Shown in pieces: positions 11,213-20,768 of a stretch of 64,000 bases of DNA; within the stretch, counting starts at the first letter, position 1, and every line of letters begins with the position of its first letter. A model generated the notes under the pieces. The model was not told where the DNA came from. It searched no databases and worked only from the letters and a program-made list of their open reading frames with translations. The stretch is from positions 16,682,763 through 16,746,762 of the forward strand of contig NC_133122.1 of NCBI RefSeq assembly GCF_033568475.1. The letters are read 5' to 3'. The position numbers and the translations under genes are program-made. Source of the DNA: Henckelia pumila. Its lineage: Eukaryota; Streptophyta; Magnoliopsida; Lamiales; Gesneriaceae.

Positions 11213-11440
11213 AGGAGCCTTGAAGATTTTATTATAAAGCAGGATTTGTTTTAGCTCTGTTTAAGTATTTCGATTTGGTTGTATCACTACAGATTTAAGT
11301 CTGGATTATGTTACTAAGCTGATATGTAATTTATGGATTATGTTTCCGCACGTTTTTACTCTGTTAAGTATTTTCTGTATTAAGTTTAATGCATGCTATT
11401 AGTTGCCAATTAGTAGGTGATTCCATGCAGGGTCACTACA
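11213..11440 (+). repeat. 3' LTR of the Tekay-like element, second segment
   Basis: This starts with the second copy of AGGAG and completes the LTR begun at 1181, ending GGTCACTACA. The reading CAGGAG|CCTTGAAGATTTT across the insertion restores an ordinary LTR of about 1455 bp. Confidence 0.85.
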
Positions 11441-11830
11441 TTTTCATTGTTTAATTTCAACTTTGTCCTTGGTTTGTACACATTTGATAAAATCTGTGAG
11501 GATATTTTTGTAAAATCAATTATCATGATAATGTCAAAATTAATGACAAAGTATGTGCATATTATATAAGAATCAAGTTTCCAAAAAAATTGAAATACCA
11601 AAATACTTTTGATTTTAATTTTCTTGTAGATAAAGTTAACAGATTTTTTCTACAAAAATTTTTAAAAAACAATTTCACAAAAATTTTAATTAAAATAATA
11701 ATCCAGTTTTCTAAAATATTGAAACACCAAAATACTTTGGTTGTTATTTATTTGTAGATGGAATGAACATATTTTTTCAACAAAAAATATTACGTATTTT
11801 AATTTGAGTAAGGATCTATTGAGATAAATA
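11441..11830. other. AT-rich spacer
   Basis: Very AT-rich sequence flanking the Tekay-like LTR. No coding region, RNA gene or clear repeat boundary seen. Confidence 0.6.
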
Positions 11831-12815
11831 ATTATATCATGAGTTCATAAATATATAAAAATATCATATTTTTAAATGTTATTAAATATATATATATATA
11901 CTAATTAAATTATACACCGGTATTGAAATAAATCAATTCAAGTGTAGTCAAATTTATCCAAAATAATAAATAAAAAACACACCGACACACACATATCATA
12001 TATGTAAAAGTTGAAATTAAAAAATTTAACTATTTTTCATCCTCATAAAAGCTAAAAACTATAACAATTATTTTATGAGATAATTTTGCAATTAGTGAAA
12101 GAAAATTTTTAGAAGAGTTGGAGATGGATAAATCGGTTATAGTTTTCTGTAACTTAAAAGTACATGTTTTGAAAGTAAATTTTTTATAAATAAATCTTTA
12201 CAAAAAATATTCATTAGCATTGCTTACTACTTCTCCTTATAACTAATAATAGAAAGGTTCAGCTAAAAACAACGACGTGCAAAATTTGTGTAAGTCCAAC
12301 AATGTATCAATCTTTAAGATATTATATCATGAGTTCATAAATATATAAAAATATCAGATTTGTAATTGTTATTAAAAATATATATATACTAATTAAATTA
12401 CACACCGGTATTGAAATAAATCAATTCAAGTGGAGTCAAATTTATCCAAAATAATAAATAAAAAACACACCAACACACACATAACATATATGTAAAAGTT
12501 GAAATTAAAAAATTTAACTATTTTTCATTCTCATAAAAACTAAAAACTATAACAATTATTTTATGAGATAATTTTGCAATTAGCGAAAGAATATTCTTAG
12601 AAGAGTTGAGGATGGATAAATCGGTTATATTTTTCTGTAACTTAAAAGTACATGTGTTTAAAAGTAAATTTTTTATAAATAAATCTTTACAAAAATTATT
12701 CATTAGCATTGCTAACTACTTCTCCTAATAACTAATAATAGGAACGGTTCAACTAAAAACAAACGACGTTTGCAAAATTTTTGTAAGTCCAACAACACAT
12801 CAATCATTAAGATAT
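11831..12815. repeat. Tandem duplication, two units of about 490 bp
   Basis: Unit 1 (11831-12320) and unit 2 (12321-12815) both begin ATTATATCATGAGTTCATAA and end near TTAAGATAT. They align along their length with only scattered substitutions and small indels, including ACACCGGTATTGAAATAAAT and GAGATAATTTTGCAATTAG. Both units are AT-rich and non-coding. The short minus-strand ORFs at 12518-12996 overlap unit 2 and match no family I recognise. Confidence 0.9.
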
Positions 12816-13349
12816 TGACATTCAAGTAATAAAAGACGATAACAACAAAAAAGTGGAGATTGGGTATAGTGAAATTATTGCTCTTATTACAAAGAAAGAT
12901 TTTCATCATTAAAAAAAAATCATCCAATAAAATAATCAAAGAATAAAGATACGAAATTGCAAATGATTGATGATGATGATCGTATATTATTAACATTGAA
13001 ACTATAAGGGTTACAGTGTTCGAAAATATTGCAAATATTTTTCTTAATTACAACGTTGAAAATTATATTGATTTTAGCATTAGGAGATGTAAATAGTTTT
13101 ATCTTTCAAATAATATATTTCATTATCAATTATTCTTAAATTTTTTTATAAGCCAACAATACTTCAATATACTACAAGATTTTAGAGACATCAAATAAAG
13201 AAGAATATACATTTCTTCTCATAATGGACAAGACAGTTGAAATAAAAGAAAGAATGGTAGCATTTTAATATAATCGAAAGCATGCAAAATTCAAGCAAAA
13301 ATTTTAGCAACAAAATCATTGCAATAGTATATTTCGAACAAATTAACAT
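12816..13349. other. AT-rich spacer, nothing recognised
   Basis: Low-complexity AT-rich DNA between the 490-bp tandem duplication and the TRIM array. No domain, RNA or repeat boundary seen. Confidence 0.5.
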
Positions 13350-14023
13350 GAAATTAAAAGATTTTTGGTAAAACAGCAAGCACTCGGTCTTACAATTAGT
13401 ATCAGAGCCAAGGTCATGGGTTCTATTTCTATTGTTTGCAAGGAGTGCAATTATTGAGAAGGAGATTTTTGGAGTGCAATAATTGTCCATGCTGGATAGC
13501 TAGAGAGATCGAACCATGATGCAAGACTGATGTGCGGTTTAAAATATTTGAGTTGCACTACTACCACCAGCTATAACTTTTGGTAAAATGGCAAGCGCTC
13601 GGTCCTATAATTAGTATCAGAGCCAAGGTCATGAGTTTGATTCTCATTTATTACAAGGAGTCGGGTAGATTTTTGGAGTGCAATAATTGTTACTGCTGGG
13701 TAGAGCGATCGAACCATGACACTTGGGCTCATGTGCGGTTTAAAAGATTTAAGTTGCACTATTACCATCAGCTATAACTTTTGGTAAAGCGGCAAACGTT
13801 CAGTCCTACAATTAGTATCAGAGCCAAGGTCATGAGTTCGATTTCCCATTGATTGTAATGACTGTAATTATTGGGAAATAGATTGTTGGAGTGCAATAAT
13901 TGTCTCTTCTGGGTGAAGTGATCGAACCATGTCGTTTGAGTTGCTGTGCGAGTTAAAATATTTGAGTTGCACAATTATCACAAACTATAACTTTTGGTAA
14001 AACGGCAAACGTTCGCTTCTATA
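13350..14023 (+). mobile_element. Tandem TRIM array: four LTRs, three short internal regions
   Basis: Units repeat every 205-213 bp. Each is an LTR of about 140 bp (T[G/T]TTGGAGTGCAATAATTG ... CTCGGTCCTACA) followed by a primer site of initiator tRNA-Met type (TAGTATCAGAGCC, one mismatch). A roughly 70-bp spacer ending in a purine-rich tract (GAGAAGGAGAT or similar) completes the unit. LTR ends fall near 13394, 13605, 13808 and 14023; the first LTR is truncated at its left end. The structure is that of a terminal-repeat retrotransposon in miniature that has grown by LTR-LTR recombination. It has no coding capacity. The complete two-LTR form is at 33879-34230. Confidence 0.85.
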
Positions 14024-14597
14024 CCGTCCAACAAAAGAATAAACATATAAAAATAGAAATAATTGATAAAGACAACATCACAAGAATTTTTATTGAAGAT
14101 GATGAAAAAATTATTTTTTTATAAAGAATAAAGAACGAATGACAAACGAAAAAATCGTGAAAAAGTGGTTATATAAAGAAAGAAAAGATGCAATAATTTA
14201 ATTTAAGTTTTAGAATGCATTGTTTTTTTTTTCCTCATAATCAATATTGGTCAAATGATTTTTCAACACTATGTATTATTATATTTTTTATTAAATTTTA
14301 TTTTATTGAATATGTCATGACATCAAATTCTAGATTTTTCTCAATGTCTAATTTATACAAAATTATAATATTTAACAACTATGATTTTCAACAAATATAT
14401 ATTCAATTAGATTTGTAACACATAAAATTTTTGAACAAAGATTGTTCGCACTCATTTTATACTATATTTTGTACATATTATATTAAATTTTACTATTGAT
14501 TAAAATACCATGAAAATCATTAATTAACTGCACGTTAATATTTTTCTCATCTCAACTCATTTATTTAACAACGTTTATCGACAATAAAAAGATGTTT
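14024..14597. other. AT-rich sequence, possible Helitron body
   Basis: No gene. If the hairpin and CTAGT at 14598-14627 end a plus-strand Helitron, this stretch may be part of its body; a 5' TC terminus is not identified. Confidence 0.35.
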
Positions 14598-14627
14598 CTA
14601 CGTGCATCGCACTTGTCTTTTACTAGT
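14598..14627 (+). mobile_element. Probable Helitron 3' terminus
   Basis: A short hairpin (GTGCATCGCAC, 14602-14612) is followed 10 bp later by CTAGT at 14623-14627 and then AT. This is the Helitron 3' signature: a hairpin near the end, a CTRRT terminus and insertion between A and T. The same GTGCATCGCAC core recurs in inverse orientation at 62719-62735. No Rep/helicase sequence is in the window, so it would be non-autonomous or truncated. Confidence 0.6.
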
Positions 14628-14747
14628 ATATTATAAAAAAAGATTTATTTATATATCAAGTCAACTTTAAATTTAAAACTCGTGTATCTTACATTTCGGC
14701 GACGCTATTGAGGAAAAAAAAAACCCTTCGCGTTCGATATATAGCTG

Positions 14748-14971
14748 GGGGTGGGTTTTCGGTATACCGTATCCAAAATATTGGTATGAAAAAAATTCAT
14801 ACCGGTACCGATATCGAAATTTCAAAATTTTGGTATGAAAAAAATCCATATTGATACCGTTAAAATACGAAAAAATCGATATACTAAAAAAATGTTTATA
14901 TATAAAAAAAATTTCGGTACAATATCTCGAAAAATCGATATTTTGATTCGGTATCCATCCCTATGTATAGC
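14748..14971. repeat. Dispersed repeat rich in CGGTAT/ATACCG motifs
   Basis: Repeated CGGTATACCG, GGTATGAAAAAAAT and CCGATATCG words run from GGGGGTGGG near 14748 to CCATCCCTATG near 14971. The edges are loosely inverted (GGGNTGGG versus CCATCCC), which suggests a non-autonomous DNA transposon. The class is not certain. Confidence 0.45.
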
Positions 14972-15460
14972 CACCAAACAAATTCCAAACGGACTCTACA
15001 CTAGAGATACTTTATTGTAAACAATATTTTAGGATACATGTCATATTGTAAATCTAATTATACTGAAAAACCATGTGACATCCATTAAAAACATAAAATA
15101 ATGGATTGCGAGTCGAGGCAACGGAGATACATTAATCGGCTTGATTTTAGATGATTTTGTGCATCGGCTAAGAAAAAAATCTACTCACAAAAATAAAATT
15201 AAGTGTGCAAAAATCAAATTATAAGGGTAATTTGAGAATAATGAAAAAAACTTAACTAAAAATTAGTTATATTAGATCTTACTTTACTAACAATATAGAT
15301 ATAACATATAAACTCGTATAAATTTATAAATTTTATTATTTTTTTTTTTTTGAAAAATATATTTTTTCAACTTAAATTTTTTTAAAAATAAAGTAAATAT
15401 GGACATTATTATTATTCGACTGTTACGACATTATTTTCTTGGAATATAGAAAGGCGAGAA
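14972..15460. other. Upstream region of the kinase gene
   Basis: AT-rich spacer before the KIPK leader. Weak TATA-like words are at 15444 (AATATAGA) and 15462 (CATAAATAG); either could serve the gene. Nothing else is recognised. Confidence 0.4.
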
Positions 15461-15469
15461 ACATAAATA

Positions 15470-16575
15470 GTCTTTACAGAGAAAGAGAGAGGAAAAATGA
15501 CGTGAGAGAGACAGCAGAGGTTTTGTCGTCTCTATCCACCTTTCTTTGTCCACTGATTAGCCCTTCTCAGAATCATAAAATACCCCTCTCTTTCTCTTTA
15601 GGGTTCTTTTTTAATTTTGTGTTGATTCAAGGGTACACTCAGGGGGATCTCTCAAGGCTTCAGGTGCACTGATTCTTGCACTTCTCTTTGTTGCTGAGCT
15701 CTTGGTTTTGTTAAAGTTTTGAACTTTTCTTATGGATGTGCTTATTTTCTTTAAAAAATGCAACTTTTTTTGAGATCTTTGTGCTGGTTTTATTTATCCA
15801 GGTGAAGATTGTGTGGGTTTATGTTTTCTGTTATCTACATTTATCTCTGGTTTCTTGTACATTGTTTGTGGAGCTTGGGATTCTTGTTTCTGGGTAACAT
15901 TGATGAAAGATACTGGCTTTTTCATGTTTTTTTTTGAATTATTGGGTTGTTTTTGCCTTCTCATTTCATTTTGTTTTACATTGTTTGTGATTTGTTTGAT
16001 TCATGATAAACGCTTTCTTTTTCTTAGTTTTTTCTGTTTGCTTTACAGTTTCTTTTAAATTCTTACACCTGACTCGGTGAAATCTTGTGATCTAATAATT
16101 TAGTGATGAATAAACTAAAAAAGGGTGATGATTTTTACTGTGTTTTCCGAACATTCTGCTTGTGCTGGCTTGAAATTTTTCGATTTTGTGATTGTGATTT
16201 GGACAGGGGAATCAAGGGAAAAAAATTTAAATTTAACTTGTAATGTTTCTAGAAATACAAGTTACGTGTGCGGAATGATGCAATGTGTTATGAAATGGCT
16301 TAAAATTTTTCGCATATATATTGATTTAGTGGATCTTGGACGGGAAGAATCTATACTGAACAACCGGGTTACTTGAATTGTTCCCAATTGTGCCCGCAGG
16401 TATGTGTGGTGAAGAGCTGGAAAATGAATCTTGGGAACGTTTGCTCTATTCGCAATTTCATGATATATATGCTGGCTCCCTTTTCCATGAAGTCCAACTG
16501 TAGCATTTTTGAGAAATCGGAGAGCTTTATTTTCTAAATTCAAGATATACAAATCTTAATTAGCCGGTCCAAGTA
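15470..16575 (+). promoter_or_regulatory. 5' leader of the KIPK gene with a probable leader intron
   Basis: A GA- and CT-rich stretch at 15475-15600 looks like a plant 5' UTR. A plausible donor CAG|GTGCAC is at 15663/15664 and a plausible acceptor TGCCCGCAG|GT at 16399/16400. This would remove an intron of about 736 bp that is T-rich like plant introns, leaving 16400-16575 as the second leader exon. The short ORFs here (15439-15672, 15813-16058, 16125-16376) are then leader or intron sequence. Splice sites are inferred by eye. Confidence 0.55.
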
Positions 16576-19317
16576 ATGGGTTCCATTCGTGGGAAATGTG
16601 AAATAGTGGAGTTGAAGGATCAAACAGTTCGTCATGTTAGAGCACATGATAGAGAACAGAAGCTGCCAATCACGAAAAATGGATTAAGCAAACCATTGAA
16701 AGATGACATTGACAAGCTTTTTGAAGCTGTCAATCTTAGAGCATCCAAGAGTGTAGATCTATCGGATTTTCATGGAAATGCTTCGAAGAAGCCTATACGG
16801 GTTGCTGGTTCTCATCCATCGGGGATAGGATTTTCTGAGCCCGTCTCATTGAAGCAAGCTCTGAGGGGACTGTGTATTTCTCAGGCTGCAGAGGTGGCTG
16901 CAATGAAACGGCTTTCGATGACTACTGCATCGCCGAGGATCTCGGAAGCCAGTAGAATCACAGAATTGTACAGGTCTGTTGTGGCAGAAGCTGGTGAATC
17001 TGGTTGCTCCATAAACGAAGCTGAAAAATCGGGAATTAAAAATTCTCTGGTGCTTCAAGATAGTATCTCAAATTCTTCAAACTTGGTGCCTTGTATGATT
17101 CAAGATTCTGTGGTGAAGGTAGCAACCCAAAGTTCATGCCCAAGTTTAGGCGGCAAACCAATTGTAAAAGACCCAAAATGTGCTTCATATGAGGAAAGAG
17201 AAACTGATAATTGTTCTTCCATTAAACTTCCTCAGCACATTGATGAGCTTGAGACAAAGCCCATGAACCAAGTTGCCCATTCTTCTTGTTTGACCCGAAC
17301 TTTACTTTCTAGGGGTGCAGATTCCTCTCTTGTGCATGATAATTTATCACCTGCATCAGAAACTGATAAGCAGATAGTGGAAACTGTAAGCACAGTTGAA
17401 GAAGCACACATCAAGGTTTTGGTTTTGCCAAAGCCGAGCAAGAAAATTTCGGGATCAAATAAGGTGCTGAGTGTCCCAAGTATGGATTCCACCTCATCCT
17501 CGAAACAATTGAGTAAAACAGCAGCCAAATTGAAACGGAAAGCAAAGTTGCAGACTGCACCCAAGAGCACATCTCGTGGCGTTAAATCAATCATCATAAG
17601 CAAGAATCTTGTCATAAAAAGACCAAAGAAGATAGTTTCTAAAATATCTTACAAAACAAGTTGTGGTCCGAACGATGGTCCGAGGGAATTGATCTGCCAC
17701 AAGTGTCAATGTTCTTTGAAGGATTTGAGCAAGGATCCCCAAGAAACCACTGGTGCTGAAGTTTTTACAGGTATTAAGAGCCAAGATGAAAGCAAACCAG
17801 ATGGAGTTCAAACACAATGGGAAAATAGAGGCACCCTCGTTAAAACAAAAGGGGATGTCTCCCATAGCTCAAAAAGCAGTGTTTGTGATTTTAGTAGTAG
17901 CACCACTAGCCTAAGTGAAGAGAGCAATCTAAGTGGATCAACTCTTGGAAACAGACCTCATATGTCTAAGGATGTGAGTTGGGAAGCAATCAACCACATA
18001 ACAAAACATGGTTTCTTGGGGCTGAGTCACTTTAATTTGTTGAAAAAACTCGGTTCCGGAGATATAGGTACGGTTTATCTTGCCGAGTTGATAGGAACAG
18101 TCAGCCTATTTGCCATAAAGGTTATGGATAACGAATTCTTGGCAAGAAGGAAGAAGATGGCTAGAGCTCACACGGAACGAGAAATTCTCAAGATGCTGGA
18201 TCACCCATTTCTCCCCACGCTTTATGCCCAATTTACGTCAGACAATTTATCATGTTTAGTTATGGAGTTTTGTCCTGGTGGAGATCTACATGTCCTCCGG
18301 CAGAAGCAGCCTGGGCGATATTTTCCTGAACAGGAGGCAAGGTATGAAATTTAAGGTCCATTATCATGGATTCATTAACAAAAAAGGAGTGCATGAAAGA
18401 AAAATATAAGATGTACCTATTCATCGTTTCTTATGGCGGTTTTATTAATTCCTTTTACATTTGGTTCTTGCAGATTCTATGTGGCTGAGGTACTTCTTGC
18501 TCTGGAATATTTGCACATGCTAGGTATTGTGTATCGAGATCTTAAACCGGAAAACATTCTCGTCCGCAAAGATGGTCACATTATGCTTTCAGATTTTGAT
18601 CTTTCGCTTAGATGTTCCGTGAACCCAACTCTAGTTAAATCTTCATCAATACCCGAGCCACCTCGGGTCTCTGGACCATGTGCAGGGTCAAATTGCATAG
18701 ACCCTTTTTGCAGCGGCCCGTCCTGTAAAATGTCGTGCTTTAGCCCTAGGCTTTTACATTCAGTAGGAAAAACGAGGAAGCTAAAACCTGATGCAGCAGC
18801 AGCACAAGCTAGATTATTGCCTCAGCTCGTGGCAGAACCAACAGATGCACGATCCAACTCGTTTGTTGGCACGCATGAGTACTTGGCTCCTGAAATCATC
18901 AAAGGCGATGGGCATGGTAGTGCTGTTGATTGGTGGACACTAGGCGTGTTTCTGTACGAGCTTCTTTATGGGAAGACGCCCTTTAAAGGCTCTGGAAACG
19001 ACGAGACGCTGACAAATGTAGTGTTGCAGAGTCTCAAATTTCCAGACACCCCTATTGTTAGTTTTCAGGCCAGGGATCTCATCAGAGGACTCCTGATGAA
19101 GGACCCGGAGTATCGTTTGGGTACAGAAACAGGAGCTGCTGAGATTAAAAGACACCCGTTTTTCGAAGGCCTGAATTGGGCACTCATCCGCTGTGCCACG
19201 CCTCCTCAGATACCGGAGTTCCAGGAGCCAGGACATTTGCCGACGGCCCCATCTCAGGGGCAGAAGTTGGTAAATTATGGTGGTGATGGAGAGCATTTAG
19301 AGTTCGAGCTGTTCTAG
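16576..19317 (+). CDS. KIPK: KIPK-type AGC (group VIII) serine/threonine protein kinase
   Basis: Two exons, 16576-18341 and 18474-19317 (stop TAG). They are joined across a 132-bp intron with GCAAG|GTATGA donor and TTGCAG|ATTC acceptor, giving 869 residues. The N-terminal half is long and low in domains, with the [12 protein letters not shown] start and [22 protein letters not shown] block that I associate with KIPK and KIPK2. The kinase domain begins near 486: Gly loop GSGDIGTVY (493), ATP Lys in AIKVMD (515), catalytic Asp in YRDLKPEN (611). DFD replaces DFG (629-631), a hallmark of plant AGC VIII kinases. GTHEYLAPE ends at 729 after an insertion of about 90 residues in the activation segment, also group-typical. 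The protein ends in FELF, a hydrophobic motif of the PDK1-docking (PIF) kind. Relatives act in auxin-linked polar growth and bind kinesin-like or PERK proteins; that role is inferred by homology. All catalytic residues are present, so the gene looks functional. Confidence 0.9.
18342..18473 (+). other. Coding intron of the KIPK gene
   Basis: 132 bp, GT at 18342 and AG at 18473, phase 2 within an Arg codon between FPEQEA and [14 protein letters not shown]. Reading through it hits a TAA almost at once, and the protein is continuous only when it is removed. An intron at this point in the kinase domain is usual for plant AGC VIII genes. Confidence 0.93.
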
Positions 19318-19336
19318 AGGAATGTTTATTAGAAAA

Positions 19337-20755
19337 AGGCTCTCTCTATGTGTATCTTGATTCATCTATCATCTTGTAGTAACATGTTTACTCTTAAATA
19401 TGTATTGTTGAAAATGTTGCGAGGTATGATTTACATTGGCTCCGTATATAATTGAATCACCAAGCCAAATTATAGCAATTAAACGAGAAAAATCAAATAA
19501 AATGACATTCTTTTGCTTTATATCCCCAAGCTTAAAATCAAATTTGCAATCGGTTCTTGGCAAAATAATTAAAATAATTTATGTGCACTTTTTGGGTCCA
19601 AATATCTTTTCCCTTAAAAACATTGAGAATATGATATTAATATATGATATTTGAGAGCTAAATGGTTTAGGTCATGCACAAAAGATAAGATTTTGAATAT
19701 AAATTTGAACAACTTTATTAATATCAACATTTGCAACACATGTTTGGGTTCTCAAAATCACATGTTTGTATAAGATTTAAAACAGTTGACACTCAAATAT
19801 GATATATTATTATAATTTCCAATGTTTGTAACGATTTTCATCCAAAAAAAGACAAATGTGTCATTGATATCAATAACTGCATAAATATTTGAGTACTCAT
19901 AAATCACATATTAATAGCATATTTGAAATAGCTCGTACTCAAAGATCATATATTAGTACTACATTTTCAATGTTTTGTACTGATTTTCATCCGATAAAAA
20001 ACATGTGGACTTAGAGAGTGTAGAAATATTTTTTCATGGATCAAGAAGTACAAACACACACACACACATTTTTTCAATGAGGACTAAAGGGTGTTTGTCA
20101 GAGTTTATAAGTTCTTTAATTTTGTTTGTAAATTTTTTTTTCAAACAACTTATAAGCCGTCAAAATAAATTGTTTTTAAAAAAGTAAGAGCACCCCTATT
20201 TTTTTTAGAAAAAATCTTATTTTATTATTTTACTTCACCATATTATCTTCATATAAATTTCACCATAGCTCAGCCCATTATTTATACATAATTTTTCAAA
20301 TTTTTTATTAATTAAAATAAAAAATAGTTTTATTTTTTTAATATATATTTAACATTTATACTAAATTTTAAAATTATTTTAGTATATATTTTATTATTTA
20401 CATTACTTTCATAGTATTATACACTTTTGAGTAATTTTGATAATAAAAAGACTTTATCATAATAAACTTCAACATATTTAAGTTTTTTAAAATAAGTTCA
20501 TCCCAAAAATTTATTTTAAAATAAGACCTCACAGATTAAATTTGAATTTGGAGATTAAAACAAATTCACCCCTTAAATCAATTTGGATCCATTTTTGAAA
20601 GCCACCAACTGAAAACATCGACTCAATTCATAATTTGTTCAACTCTCATGCAATTGTGCTTGTTTTATTTTTTATTTTATTTTTTATTTTTAAAAAAACA
20701 ACCCATTGGATCCATTCAAACCGTCTGGAAAAATCAAAGTCGCTGTATAAAGTGT
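19337..20755 (+). other. 3' flank of KIPK, homologous to the flank of the ABCG pseudogene
   Basis: The part just past the stop codon (TGTATCTTGATTCATCTATC ... ATTGTTGAAAATGTTGCGAGGTATGATTTACA, 19348-19440) matches 22960-23040 with few differences. The match continues in pieces: CCAAGCC ... GAGAAAAATCAAATAAAAT at 19461-19504 with 23302-23341, and GGATCCATTTTT ... GGAAAAATC at 20586-20740 with 23370-23440. About 1 kb of AT-rich DNA (19560-20560) interrupts it here. No further gene is seen. Transcript ends probably fall within the first 150 bp. Confidence 0.8.
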
Positions 20756-20768
20756 GTTCAACAATATG

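Larger units (their letters stand above)
1..11440 (+). mobile_element. 3' part of a Tekay-like Ty3/gypsy retrotransposon, split by a nested element
   Basis: Only the 3' end is inside the window: integrase core, integrase C-terminus with chromodomain, polypurine tract and 3' LTR. Order and motifs match plant chromoviruses of the Tekay/Del type. The 3' LTR starts at 1181 with TGTAGTAACC and ends at 11440 with GGTCACTACA (terminal inverted repeat TGTAGT/ACTACA). It is interrupted by another element at 2413-11212, flanked by the direct repeat AGGAG (2408-2412 and 11213-11217). Without the insertion the LTR is about 1455 bp. The 5' part of the element lies outside the window, so its target-site duplication cannot be checked. 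The nested order shows this is the older insertion. Confidence 0.9.

Noticed and set aside
13368..13440. A tRNA-derived SINE head (A-box and B-box-like words GGTAAAACGGCAAGCG and GAGTTCGATTCTC)
   Set aside because: The repeat structure, LTR-like ends, Met primer site and TSD of the 33879 copy fit a TRIM better; no poly-A or SINE tail is present.
15439..16376. Small ORFs upstream of KIPK as separate genes or uORFs
   Set aside because: They fall in the probable leader exon and leader intron, are T-rich and have no recognisable domain.
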